Position numbers and translations under genes: made by a program. From assembly GCA_964230215.1 (NCBI GenBank), contig CAXRGQ010000016.1, forward strand, positions 496,001-560,000: a stretch of 64,000 nt of DNA. Direction: 5' to 3'. Source of the stretch: JAUILH01 sp964230215 (lineage in GTDB: Bacteria; Bacteroidota; Bacteroidia; Flavobacteriales_D; JAUILH01). The notes below the pieces were generated by a model. The model was not told the DNA's origin. It ran no database searches and saw only the letters and a program-made list of their open reading frames with translations. The stretch's first letter is position 1, and each line of letters starts with the position of its first letter. Below, one piece after another: positions 19,510-27,814 of this stretch.

Positions 19510-19517
19510 TATCTTTG
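19510..19517 (+). promoter_or_regulatory. Possible -7 box upstream of the desaturase gene
   Basis: TATCTTTG fits the TAnnTTTG consensus. No good TTTG lies 19 bases upstream. It would give a leader of about 125 bases that contains the two dyads at 19564-19623. Confidence 0.3.
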
Positions 19518-19563
19518 ATTATATAGTCCAAGCCAGTTTTTGACAAGGCAGTTATTCCCTTCA

Positions 19564-19623
19564 TAAGGTATACCTTAACTTTTTCAGAATAAAGCAATGA
19601 CAATCAGCTAAATAGTTTAGCTG
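19564..19623 (+). promoter_or_regulatory. Two palindromes in the desaturase leader (possible operator)
   Basis: TAAGGTATACCTTA (19564-19577) is a perfect 14-base palindrome. CAGCTAAA-TAG-TTTAGCTG (19605-19623) is a perfect 8-base inverted repeat with a 3-base spacer. Both lie within 85 bases of the desaturase ATG. They look like binding sites for dimeric regulators, perhaps one that senses membrane or fatty acid state. The sequences are seen; the function is inferred. Confidence 0.4.
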
Positions 19624-19648
19624 TTGCAGTAGTAACCAAGGTATATAT

Positions 19649-20743
19649 ATGCGTACAATTAAATTCACGAGATCAAAAGAACACACATTCGCTAAAGAAG
19701 TAAAAAAACGAGTTAACAATTATTTTAAAGAGAATAACCTAGATAAATATGGTAACTGGAAAGTAAAAGTAAAGGCGCTAGTATGGCATTTAGCCTATTT
19801 CGCTCCGTACTTTATCCTTCTACTAACAAATGCACCGATATACGCAATTGTGCTACTAGCTATTCTTATGGGGGTTGCAAAATGCGGTATAGGCTTAAAC
19901 ACTATGCATGATGCCAATCACGGCACCTTTTCAAGAAAACAATGGATTAATAAACTAGCCAGCGCATCATTGGTCCCAATGGGAGGAAATCCAGTTAGTT
20001 GGAAAATTCAGCATAACGTCCTTCACCACAGCTTTACAAACATACACGAACATGACGAAGACATTGCTCCTCGCTATGTTATGCGTTTTAATCCATCAGA
20101 TAAAAGACGTTGGTTTCATAGATTCCAGCACATTTATTCGCCAATATTTTATGCCTTGATGACACTTGTCTGGGCACTTCACAAGGATTTTGTTCAGTTG
20201 CGTAGATACCATAAAATGTCATTAATTAAAGGACAATCGTCTACTTACCGCAAGGAACTTTGGAAAACAATAGGTATCAAGGCTTTCTATTTAGGTTATG
20301 TAGTAGTGATTCCTGCTCTATTCGGCAATTTCACTTTAGGAGAGTGGTTTTTATGGTTTTTAACCATGCACTTTACAGCTGGCTTGTTATTGGCATGTAT
20401 ATTCCAATCTGCACACGTTGTTGAAGACACAGATAAACCAGAAGCACCTGAAAGTGGTATGATGGAAGATGAGTGGATGATTCACCAAATGAAAACCACT
20501 GCTAATTTTGCCACTAAAAGCAGATGGTTTAGTTGGTTTGCAGGTGGCTTAAATTTTCAAGTAGAACACCACTTATTCCCGAATATTAGCCACATTCACT
20601 ATCCTGCCATATCTAAAATAGTTAAGAAATGTGCTATGGATTTTAATGTGCCTTACTATGACTCTCCTACGTTTTATTCGGCCGTTAAATCTCACTTCAC
20701 AGCATTACGGGACCTAGGTAAAAAGTCACCCGTAATTAAATAA
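19649..20743 (+). CDS. Membrane fatty acid desaturase (front-end/acyl-lipid type)
   Basis: The 364-residue protein has the three His boxes of membrane di-iron desaturases: HDANH (87-91), HNVLHH (122-127) and QVEHH (304-308). The Q in the third box is typical of front-end (delta-5/6, linoleoyl-CoA-like) desaturases. Hydrophobic segments lie at about 48-85 and 205-250. The enzyme would put a double bond into membrane acyl chains, using oxygen and an electron donor. No cytochrome b5 domain is fused. The gene has its own leader with two palindromes. The NYN gene follows 7 bases after the stop and is probably co-transcribed. Exact position specificity cannot be read from sequence. Confidence 0.9.
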   Translation: MRTIKFTRSKEHTFAKEVKKRVNNYFKENNLDKYGNWKVKVKALVWHLAYFAPYFILLLTNAPIYAIVLLAILMGVAKCGIGLNTMHDANHGTFSRKQWINKLASASLVPMGGNPVSWKIQHNVLHHSFTNIHEHDEDIAPRYVMRFNPSDKRRWFHRFQHIYSPIFYALMTLVWALHKDFVQLRRYHKMSLIKGQSSTYRKELWKTIGIKAFYLGYVVVIPALFGNFTLGEWFLWFLTMHFTAGLLLACIFQSAHVVEDTDKPEAPESGMMEDEWMIHQMKTTANFATKSRWFSWFAGGLNFQVEHHLFPNISHIHYPAISKIVKKCAMDFNVPYYDSPTFYSAVKSHFTALRDLGKKSPVIK

Positions 20744-20750
20744 TTTGAGT

Positions 20751-21476
20751 ATGGCAAATAATATTGCTGTTCTCATTGATGGGGACAATATTCCGTCTGC
20801 TTATGTGGCAGAAATGATGGAGGAGATTGCAAAATATGGTAATCCAACCATCAAGCGAATCTATGGGGACTGGACTTCTCCGCATCTCACAAAGTGGAAA
20901 AAAGTTTTGTTAGAAAACGCAATTACACCTATTCAACAATATGGTTATACAACTGGCAAGAATGCAACAGATTCAGCCATGATCATTGATGCGATGGATA
21001 TTTTGTATTCTGATAAAGTAGATGGTTTCTGCATAATATCTAGTGATAGTGATTTCACTCGTTTAGCACTTAGACTAAGAGAAGCCGGAATGCAAGTGAT
21101 AGGCCTAGGCGAAAAGAAAACACCAAAGCCATTCATTGTTGCTTGTGATAAGTTCATCTATATAGAGGTTCTTAAAAAATCAAGCGCGAAGAAAGATGAT
21201 AACAAGTCTAAGTCCACGCAAGAGTCTATTGATAAGATCAACAAAGAGGATATTAAACTCATTCAGAGTGCAATTGATGACGTATCAGATGACGATGGCT
21301 GGGCCTTTCTAGGGGACGTTGGGAGTTTGATTCAGAAAATCCGTCCCAACTTTGACTCGAGAAACTACGGTTTTCAGAAGTTGACGCCTTTAATTAAATC
21401 TATTGGTGAGTTTGAAATTGAGCCAAGAGAAAATGTTAAGGGCAAGCATAAGTTGATTTATGTGAGGAATAAGTGA
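20751..21476 (+). CDS. NYN-domain ribonuclease-like protein with C-terminal LOTUS (OST-HTH) domain
   Basis: I chose the ATG at 20751; a TTG two codons earlier is possible. The 241-residue protein has an N-terminal NYN/PIN-like fold (1-145) with the acidic residues of the active site: IDGDN (9-13), ATDSAMIIDAMD and SSDSDFTRL. This is followed by the GLGEKKTPKPF motif and a charged linker. The C-terminal domain (about 165-241) matches the OST-HTH/LOTUS pattern (FLGDVGSLIQKIRPNFD...YGFQKLTPLIKS). LOTUS domains bind RNA, with preference for G-quadruplex RNA in eukaryotic members, so RNA cleavage or binding is likely. It sits directly behind the desaturase gene; a functional link is not known. Confidence 0.85.
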   Translation: MANNIAVLIDGDNIPSAYVAEMMEEIAKYGNPTIKRIYGDWTSPHLTKWKKVLLENAITPIQQYGYTTGKNATDSAMIIDAMDILYSDKVDGFCIISSDSDFTRLALRLREAGMQVIGLGEKKTPKPFIVACDKFIYIEVLKKSSAKKDDNKSKSTQESIDKINKEDIKLIQSAIDDVSDDDGWAFLGDVGSLIQKIRPNFDSRNYGFQKLTPLIKSIGEFEIEPRENVKGKHKLIYVRNK

Positions 21477-21571
21477 TTTAGCAATCATAATAAAAGCATA
21501 TATCATCACAACCCACTAATACAAATTCGTTAACTTACTTGTCATTGTGCCATAATTGCATTTTATGTACC

Positions 21572-22654
21572 ATGACCACGGATTCAGATAAATACAGCTG
21601 GGGTGAAACGTTTATTACGTTTCTAATTATTCTTATTTCCTTAATGATATCTGGTGCTTTTGCACTAGCATGCATAATTGCTAGCGCTATGACTGCTGAC
21701 TCTAAAGATCTAAAAAGCAATATCCTCGCAACACTATTTCTTCTAGCTTGTTTTTTAGTTTATGTTCTCTTATTAAGTATACCCTACAAGCAATTTTGCA
21801 AATCAGGTAAAGTCGTTCTATCAGAAGCCTTTAAATATGCAATGATAGTACAGATAGTTCCTTTTTTATTTTGCGTAACAAGCGTCTGGACAACGAATGG
21901 CTATGATGAAGAGTCATCCATTAATCAAAAAAATAGATTTCACATTGTTACAAATAATGCTCGGGGAATAAAAGTAGGAGATAAAGTCTTTATTGAATCA
22001 AATGAAATTGGATCTATAGATAGCATACAATTTCTTGGTGACAATTATGATTCCGTTATTATAAGCTTTCAAACCAATTCAAGTATAAATAAACTAGTAA
22101 AATATCAGATTAACACATTTAACATGCAAGAACATGGTATTTATCTCTCATCAATATATGAATCTAACCTAAGATATAATAATGGTGACACGATTGAATA
22201 TAAGCCCGTTTTGAATAATCATGAAATTGACGAAATCATAAGCGTAGAATCAGAACCAAAATACAATCTAATGGATAGTTTATTAGCGGTTAATTGGAGC
22301 ATATCGTCTTCCTGGCAACGCGCAAACCCATCAACAGTTGTAGGTGATAATTTTGGGATTAAAATTAAATTTCAAGAAAATAATTATGCTTATATAATTA
22401 GTGACTCGCTATATGGTTATGAACTCGATACTTTTGCTATCATTCAGTATGAAGTTAGACATCCATTTTTATTTATAAGTGAAAGTAATGACACTTATTT
22501 TCTTAAGGAAGGCTGTTACTATCTTCCTGACTTTGATGATATGTTTGGTATTGGCCTAAGTGCAGTTAATGCAAAACACTTACATGGATTTCACCTTAAT
22601 GATCTAGAAGGCCATATGAGGTATTATAATTCATTTGGTAATCCAAAAAAATGA
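21572..22654 (+). CDS. Membrane protein with MlaD/MCE-like domain
   Basis: I chose the ATG at 21572; an upstream TTG in frame would add 11 residues. The 360-residue protein starts with three hydrophobic helices (about 10-36, 45-70 and 78-100). An MCE/MlaD-like strand pattern follows at about residues 120-200: NNARGIKVGDKVFIESNEIG, then SIQFLGDNYDSVIISFQ. This is the same logic as VGDPV...VGKV in MlaD. The C-terminal 150 residues are unrecognised and not membrane-bound. Classic MlaD has one helix and sits beside an ABC transporter; here there are three helices and no Mla genes, so a lipid transport role is only suggested. The gene stands alone between the NYN and glycosyltransferase genes. Confidence 0.5.
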   Translation: MTTDSDKYSWGETFITFLIILISLMISGAFALACIIASAMTADSKDLKSNILATLFLLACFLVYVLLLSIPYKQFCKSGKVVLSEAFKYAMIVQIVPFLFCVTSVWTTNGYDEESSINQKNRFHIVTNNARGIKVGDKVFIESNEIGSIDSIQFLGDNYDSVIISFQTNSSINKLVKYQINTFNMQEHGIYLSSIYESNLRYNNGDTIEYKPVLNNHEIDEIISVESEPKYNLMDSLLAVNWSISSSWQRANPSTVVGDNFGIKIKFQENNYAYIISDSLYGYELDTFAIIQYEVRHPFLFISESNDTYFLKEGCYYLPDFDDMFGIGLSAVNAKHLHGFHLNDLEGHMRYYNSFGNPKK

Positions 22655-22704
22655 TTAATTAATGCCGGAATAATATCATAGATTTCACTAATGCTGACAT
22701 TAAC

Positions 22705-22712
22705 TATCTTTG
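22705..22712 (+). promoter_or_regulatory. Possible -7 box just before the glycosyltransferase start
   Basis: TATCTTTG ends 6 bases before the ATG at 22719, with TTTC at 22683-22686 as a weak -33 box (18-base spacer). If used, transcription would begin at or next to the start codon, giving a leaderless mRNA. Confidence 0.4.
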
Positions 22713-22718
22713 TCCCTA

Positions 22719-23840
22719 ATGAAAATCACCATCATAGGACCCGCTTATCCTTTTAGGGGTGGCCTTGCAGCCTACAACGAACGTATGGCGCGCGAGTTCA
22801 TAGCAATGGGCCATGAGGTGACTATCTATACCTTTACTACTCAGTACCCTAATTTTCTTTTCCCTGGAAAAACGCAGTATTCACAAGAACAAGCACCAGA
22901 GAATTTAAAAATTGAACGCATCTTAAGTTCGGTAAACCCATTGAATTGGCTGAAAGTAGGTAAGCGAATAAAAAAAGAACGTCCTGATGTGCTTATCATA
23001 CGCTATTGGTTGCCATTTATGGGGCCGAGTTTTGGGACCGTTTTAAGACGAATCAAAAAGAATAAACACACCAAGCTTGTGTGCTTAGTTGATAATATAA
23101 TCCCGCACGAAAAACGCATAGGAGACAAGCTTTTCACCAAGTATTTCGTTAAACCAATTGATGGTTTTCTGGCTATGTCTGAAAACGTTTATAATGACAT
23201 AGAACAGTTTACCTCAACTAAAAAGATACTCTCCCCTCACCCACTGTTTGATAACTTTGGAGATCCTATTCAGAGAGAGGAGGCACTCAAAAAAATTGGA
23301 GGAGACCCCAATAATCAATATGTCCTATTCTTTGGATTAATTAGAAAGTACAAGGGCTTAGACTTGTTACTAGAAGCCTTTGCAGACAAACGTTTTAGAG
23401 ATACTAACATCAAACTTATAATCGCTGGTGAATACTATGTAGATAAATCAGAGTATACCAAGACTATCGAAAAACATAATCTTGCCAACGACATTATTTT
23501 GGTAGACAAGTTTATCGAAGATTCTGAAGTTAAAACATTCTTTAGCGCCGCTGATTTAGTTGTTCAACCGTACAGAAATGCTACTCAAAGTGGAGTAACT
23601 CAGATAGCCTATCACTTTGATAAAGCCATGGTTGTGACCAATGTTGGCGGATTAGAGGAGTTGTGCCCTGATGGGAAAGTAGGTTATGTCGTTCCTGTTG
23701 ATTCGGGCGCGATTGCAGACGCTATTTTAAAATATTTCAATAACACCGATAAAGAAAAGATTCGCCAAGGAATTTTAGAAGAAAAGAAAAAGTATAGCTG
23801 GAAAATTCTAGCTGAAAACCTCCTAAAACTTGCTGAATAA
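22719..23840 (+). CDS. Glycosyltransferase family 4
   Basis: I chose the ATG at 22719 because translation from it gives the normal GT4 start MKITIIGPAYPFRGGLAAY; an in-frame TTG lies three codons earlier. The 373-residue protein has a GT-B fold. The N-terminal Rossmann half holds the GG loop (14-15). The C-terminal half holds the donor site: FFGLIRKYKGLDLLLEAF, the DLVVQPYRNATQSGVTQIAY segment with its acidic/Gly contacts, and VTNVGGLEE. It transfers a sugar from a nucleotide donor to a glycan or lipid acceptor, probably in envelope polysaccharide synthesis. The HAD phosphatase gene overlaps its stop by one base, which suggests a common pathway such as heptose or sugar-phosphate metabolism. 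Substrate unknown. Confidence 0.9.
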   Translation: MKITIIGPAYPFRGGLAAYNERMAREFIAMGHEVTIYTFTTQYPNFLFPGKTQYSQEQAPENLKIERILSSVNPLNWLKVGKRIKKERPDVLIIRYWLPFMGPSFGTVLRRIKKNKHTKLVCLVDNIIPHEKRIGDKLFTKYFVKPIDGFLAMSENVYNDIEQFTSTKKILSPHPLFDNFGDPIQREEALKKIGGDPNNQYVLFFGLIRKYKGLDLLLEAFADKRFRDTNIKLIIAGEYYVDKSEYTKTIEKHNLANDIILVDKFIEDSEVKTFFSAADLVVQPYRNATQSGVTQIAYHFDKAMVVTNVGGLEELCPDGKVGYVVPVDSGAIADAILKYFNNTDKEKIRQGILEEKKKYSWKILAENLLKLAE

Positions 23841-24370
23841 TGGCAAAACTCCCAGATATTAATAAAGAGTGGACCTTGTTTTTAGACCGTGATGGGGTCA
23901 TAAACAAAAAGCTAGACAATGATTACGTGAAACATTTGGGAGAACTGGAAATTCTTCCTGGCGCCTTGGAAGCCATCGCTCAATTCACAGAAAAGTTCGG
24001 GAGGATATTTATCGTTACCAATCAACAAGGTATTGGCAAGGGATTAATGACACATGAGGACCTTGCACTTGTGCACCGTGAGATTATTAATCGTTTAGAT
24101 GCCTTAGACGGCAGAATTGATGCCATTTACTATGCACCTCAATTAGCTGCCGAAAAATCAGAAATGCGCAAACCTGAGATTGGTATGGCCCTGCTCGCAA
24201 AGCATGAATTTCCAGAAGTTGATTTTTCCAAATCTATTATGGTTGGCGATTCAATTAGTGATATGGAGTTCGGTGAAAAAGCTGGATTGTTTAATATCTA
24301 CATTCATTCTGATAAACACGATAAATACACAACGTTCGCATCCTTGGAAGCTTTGGCGGCCGAATTATAA
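23840..24370 (+). CDS. HAD-family sugar bisphosphatase / histidinol-phosphatase-like (GmhB-type)
   Basis: The 176-residue protein matches the HisB-N/GmhB branch of HAD phosphatases. Motif I is FLDRDGVINKK with nucleophile Asp16 and acid Asp18, motif II is IVTNQQGIGKG, the Lys of motif III is in MRKPEIG, and motif IV is VGDSISDMEFG (Asp137, Asp141). The usual zinc-binding Cys loop of GmhB is absent in the CYYAP region (IYYAPQLAAEKSE), as in some histidinol-phosphatase relatives. Likely reaction: removal of one phosphate from a sugar bisphosphate such as heptose-1,7-bisphosphate. It is coupled to the glycosyltransferase by a one-base overlap, which favours a role in envelope sugars rather than histidine synthesis. 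Confidence 0.8.
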   Translation: MAKLPDINKEWTLFLDRDGVINKKLDNDYVKHLGELEILPGALEAIAQFTEKFGRIFIVTNQQGIGKGLMTHEDLALVHREIINRLDALDGRIDAIYYAPQLAAEKSEMRKPEIGMALLAKHEFPEVDFSKSIMVGDSISDMEFGEKAGLFNIYIHSDKHDKYTTFASLEALAAEL

Positions 24371-24454
24371 TTACACATCAATTCAATTCTGAATAAAATT
24401 TTAAAATAAGCGGTAAAATTCAACTTGCTAGTGACTAATCTTGTTTATAAAGTT

Positions 24455-24462
24455 TACTTTTG
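24455..24462 (+). promoter_or_regulatory. Possible -7 box just before the TPR-SpoIIE gene
   Basis: TACTTTTG fits TAnnTTTG and ends 4 bases before the ATG at 24467. No good -33 element is seen at the normal distance. If real, the mRNA would be leaderless. Confidence 0.3.
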
Positions 24463-24466
24463 ATTT

Positions 24467-26710
24467 ATGCGTATTCTTCTGATACTTGTATGCTTATGCC
24501 TATCATCTCAAGTTGCCTTGAGTCAATTTAAGTATCCAAGTAATTCTGATTCACTTAAAGTTTTGATTAATGAAACAAAATCAGATACCACTAAAATACG
24601 TGCCTTAACGTATTTAGGTCTTAATTACAAAAACTCAAAAGAAGAGTCTCTACCACTGTATAAACAAGCTTTTAGAATTGCCTCTCGCAAGAAAGACTCG
24701 GCATTTATGGCTTATTCTTACGGGAATATTGCTACGGTATATTACTACTCCACCCAATACGACAGTGCATTATTCTACATGGACAAAGAATTGGGAATTC
24801 GCCGTAAACTAAAAAACCAAAAAGCGTATATAGCTGCTTTAAACAATGTGGGAATTTTATACAGGAAGTTAAACAACCTACCTGGGGCCTTAGCCTGTTT
24901 CCAAGAAAGGCTTTCATACGAACAAAAAAATGGTGATAGTTTAGGTGTTGCAGAAGTGTATAACAACATGGCGAATCTTTATGACCAATATGGTGATCGT
25001 CAAAAAGCACTGAAATTAAGTAAAAGTAGTTTGAAGCTACGAATAGAACTTAAAGACAGCTCAGGGATGGCGTCATCGTACAATAATATTGCAACCACTT
25101 ACAACAACTTAAAACAATACGATTCTGCAGTATTTTATTATGAAAAATCGCTCGATTTAGCTCATTTGGTTGAATCTCGATCTTTTTATGGAAATATATT
25201 GAACAATATCGGACATGGATACTACCTAATTGGAAAAGATTCATTGGCCGAACATTATTTAAAACTAGCCCTAGAAAGCAGAACAGATATAGGATTTTAT
25301 TTCGGAATAGGTCAAACACAAAACAATTTAGCTAGTCTATACTTTAAACGAGGACAGTTTGACAAAGCCTTTGCGCTATTGCAGCAATCTTTAGAAATTA
25401 GTGTGAAATATGGTCATACAGTAATAGAAAAAGATGCTAGTCTATACTTATCTAAAGTGTATTTTGAACTTGGCGATTATCGTAAGGCATATACGCACCT
25501 GAGAAGAACTAAAGACTTAGCCGATAGCATCCAAGCATCCAGTCAAACAAGGGAATATGCGCAGATGGAGTATGCCTATCAATACAAACAGAAGCATATC
25601 GCCGATTCATTAGAAAATGCGAGTAGAATAGCCATCGAATTAAAGCAAGAAGAGCTAAGACAATACAAAGAAGAACAAGAAAAGAAACGACAAAAGTTTC
25701 GCTATTGGGTTGCCATCGGAATTGGACTTGTGATGGCTGTCGTATCGTTAATATTATTCAGAGGCTATCGGCAGAAAGCTAAATCGAACAAGTTGATTCA
25801 GATTCAGAAGAATGAAATTGAAGGTCAGAAAGATATTCTTCAAGAGCGAAATAAAGAGATTACCGACTCCATTAACTATGCTAAACGGATTCAGTCGGCC
25901 ATTCTACCCCCATTAGAGTCTATTAAAGAAAGCTTCCCGAATTCATTCGTATTGTATCAACCTAAAGACATAGTTGCTGGTGATTTTTACTGGTTAGAAA
26001 AGACAGATGAGGCTACCTATCTTGCTGTAGCTGATTGTACAGGTCATGGCGTACCAGGCGCTATGGTGAGTGTTATATGCAACAACGGACTAAATAGAAG
26101 TGTGAGGGAGTATGGAGCTAAAACACCCGGTGAGATCTTGGACAAGACACGTGATTTAGTGATCAATGAATTTGAAAAGTCTGACGGAAGCATTAATAAC
26201 AATAGCCCACAAGACACCATAAAAGACGGAATGGACATAGCCTTATGCTCACTGTCGTTCGCACGGAACGGGAAACAGAGTGAGAACGGTTCTAGTGCAT
26301 ATTCTGCGTTAGAAGCACGAAACCGTTCTGTTTCTAATTACGCCGTTCTGTTAAAGTATGCTGGAGCAAACAACCCACTTTGGATTATTCGTAAAGGTTC
26401 GAACGAAATTGAAGAAATAAAAGGTAATAAGCAGCCTATTGGAAGTTATGATGGGATGGAACCATTCAGCACGCATGACACGGTCATTAATGAGGGTGAT
26501 ACCATTTATATGTTTTCAGATGGTTTTGCCGATCAATTTGGTGGTGAGAAAGGCAAAAAACTCAAGAATTCTAATTTCAAAAAGCTGGTTCTTTCGCTTC
26601 AAGATAAAAGCATGGATGAGCAATTTACTCTTATATCACAAGCATTTATAGACTGGATGAAAGACTATGAGCAGCTGGATGACGTGTGCGTAATTGGGGT
26701 GCGCGTGTAG
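24467..26710 (+). CDS. TPR-repeat sensor with SpoIIE (PP2C) phosphatase domain
   Basis: The 747-residue protein has a signal peptide (1-19, ending ALSQ), then eight or so TPR repeats (about 45-370; repeated ALNNVGILYRKL / NNIATTYNNLKQYDSA). A coiled coil, one membrane helix (about 412-434), the ITDSINYAKRIQSAILP linker and a PP2C domain (about 485-747) follow, with GDFYW, VADCTGHGVPGA, DGMDIALC, GANNPLWII and SDGFADQFGG. The periplasmic TPR part would sense a partner and the cytoplasmic domain would dephosphorylate a Ser/Thr phosphoprotein. Residues about 600-627 are an insertion between DGMDIALCSLS and LLKYAG; its DNA is a nested palindrome (26266-26348). Relatives have only a short loop there. 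The catalytic motifs are intact on both sides, so the enzyme may still work. Confidence 0.85.
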   Translation: MRILLILVCLCLSSQVALSQFKYPSNSDSLKVLINETKSDTTKIRALTYLGLNYKNSKEESLPLYKQAFRIASRKKDSAFMAYSYGNIATVYYYSTQYDSALFYMDKELGIRRKLKNQKAYIAALNNVGILYRKLNNLPGALACFQERLSYEQKNGDSLGVAEVYNNMANLYDQYGDRQKALKLSKSSLKLRIELKDSSGMASSYNNIATTYNNLKQYDSAVFYYEKSLDLAHLVESRSFYGNILNNIGHGYYLIGKDSLAEHYLKLALESRTDIGFYFGIGQTQNNLASLYFKRGQFDKAFALLQQSLEISVKYGHTVIEKDASLYLSKVYFELGDYRKAYTHLRRTKDLADSIQASSQTREYAQMEYAYQYKQKHIADSLENASRIAIELKQEELRQYKEEQEKKRQKFRYWVAIGIGLVMAVVSLILFRGYRQKAKSNKLIQIQKNEIEGQKDILQERNKEITDSINYAKRIQSAILPPLESIKESFPNSFVLYQPKDIVAGDFYWLEKTDEATYLAVADCTGHGVPGAMVSVICNNGLNRSVREYGAKTPGEILDKTRDLVINEFEKSDGSINNNSPQDTIKDGMDIALCSLSFARNGKQSENGSSAYSALEARNRSVSNYAVLLKYAGANNPLWIIRKGSNEIEEIKGNKQPIGSYDGMEPFSTHDTVINEGDTIYMFSDGFADQFGGEKGKKLKNSNFKKLVLSLQDKSMDEQFTLISQAFIDWMKDYEQLDDVCVIGVRV
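26266..26348. repeat. Nested palindromic element inserted in frame in the SpoIIE gene
   Basis: Five pairs of arms are nested around one centre: GAACGG (26266-26271) with CCGTTC (26343-26348); GAAACAG (26272-26278) with CTGTTTC (26328-26334); GAACGGTT (26284-26291) with AACCGTTC (26321-26328); GTGC (26295-26298) with GCAC (26315-26318); TTCT (26302-26305) with AGAA (26311-26314). It keeps the frame and adds about 28 residues, among them SSAYSALEARNRSVSN, to a loop of the phosphatase. This looks like a small mobile palindromic repeat (REP/MITE-like). Confidence 0.8.
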
Positions 26711-26733
26711 TGCTATTGTTTAATATGATTGTG

Positions 26734-27162
26734 TCAATGCACATGGTATCCTTCTTCCATCAGATAGTCCAACTTAAGCATTCCTATTTTCCGCACAAAG
26801 TATCTGCCATCATATTTTAGATGCGTAGGATGCACTGTGATAAATTCACCTTGACTATGAAAACTGATTTTTTCGGTATTATATATAGCAAGTTTTGTAT
26901 AGTGTATTGGCCATATGTAGTGCACTAAATTACGTTTGAAATGGATAATTATACCTTTTGGACGCAACTCAACACTAATAAACTTTAACACATCATTATC
27001 GCCTAATAAATCTGAAATCTGAGGAGAACTTTTGTCAATTCTTAGTCTTCCAGAACCTATTCCGCGCATTTTTATGCGCTGCCATACACTGAATGGTTTA
27101 CCCAATTCACCATCCACCTTTCTAATGATGTCGGGATGTCGTGTCGAAAAATCATGTATCAC
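26734..27162 (-). CDS. Protein of unknown function
   Basis: I do not recognise this 142-residue protein. It starts at a GTG; the frame is open only to a stop 16 bases upstream and the first ATG is 31 codons in, so GTG is the best start. It is soluble, basic in the first 60 residues (KMRGIGSGRLRIDKSS) and then beta-rich (FISVELRPKGIIIHFKRNLVHYIWPIHYTKLAIY). It has no signal peptide or Cys motif. It converges on the SpoIIE gene with 23 bases between the stops and follows the DinB-like gene by 23 bases on the same strand. The low confidence covers both the start and the reality of the gene. Confidence 0.5.
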   Translation of the reverse strand: MIHDFSTRHPDIIRKVDGELGKPFSVWQRIKMRGIGSGRLRIDKSSPQISDLLGDNDVLKFISVELRPKGIIIHFKRNLVHYIWPIHYTKLAIYNTEKISFHSQGEFITVHPTHLKYDGRYFVRKIGMLKLDYLMEEGYHVH

Positions 27163-27185
27163 ATATAGATAACAATTTCATGTCA

Positions 27186-27761
27186 TCATTTGTTTTCAAT
27201 CATAGCTAATGCTTCATTGATTTGATGGAAATGTCTTTCGTTATGACCCAAGATAAACTCACATGCTTCAGGCACATTAAACCTCACTACCGCACCAATT
27301 GCCGAATTGAATTTAATCCCAGCAGTGTCCTTCATAGAATACTCCTTTACCCAAGATGATAGTTCGTTTAGACACTCATGTAAAGCCTTAAATTCTTGCT
27401 CAACATCAACACCGTTTAGGTCATTAATAACAGGTAAGAAGCGTTTAAACGTTTTCATTTTAGATTTCACCTTGCCTTGTTGGGGAGGAAAACTTTTGAT
27501 AAGATAACTAGGAACAAAACTAGCTTTGTGCTCACTATTATTAGTTGATTTTGAAGCCGTATCTAACACACCATTAATTTTAGGGGCATATACCTTTTGA
27601 GCTATCACCATGTGCTGAACAATTTCGACCACACTCCATTTTTTCGGTCTAGGACGTGTAACCAGGGATTGTTTACTTAATTTACTGAGCTCATTCAACA
27701 TTTGATTTAGTTTCTCAATTCGCTCAAGTTGGTTTTCTGCTTGTATTACGTATCTAGCCAT
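27186..27761 (-). CDS. DinB-like protein (DUF1569-type four-helix bundle)
   Basis: The 191-residue protein fits the DinB/YfiT fold: a first helix with NQLERIEKLNQMLNEL, the KKWSVVEIVQHMVIAQK motif with a metal-binding His (about residue 50), and a C-terminal GHNERHFHQINEAL motif with further His ligands. DinB-fold proteins bind a metal; several are thiol-dependent transferases or hydrolases, but most members, like this one, have no proven activity. The gene lies between the unknown gene at 26734 and the Crp/Fnr gene, all on the minus strand. There are 53 bases between it and the Crp/Fnr stop, so it may be read from the same promoter. Confidence 0.75.
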   Translation of the reverse strand: MARYVIQAENQLERIEKLNQMLNELSKLSKQSLVTRPRPKKWSVVEIVQHMVIAQKVYAPKINGVLDTASKSTNNSEHKASFVPSYLIKSFPPQQGKVKSKMKTFKRFLPVINDLNGVDVEQEFKALHECLNELSSWVKEYSMKDTAGIKFNSAIGAVVRFNVPEACEFILGHNERHFHQINEALAMIENK

Positions 27762-27814
27762 TATTGTTTTTTTTCAAATGTCCGAATATCAATGCGCATA
27801 AACCTTGATTTAAA

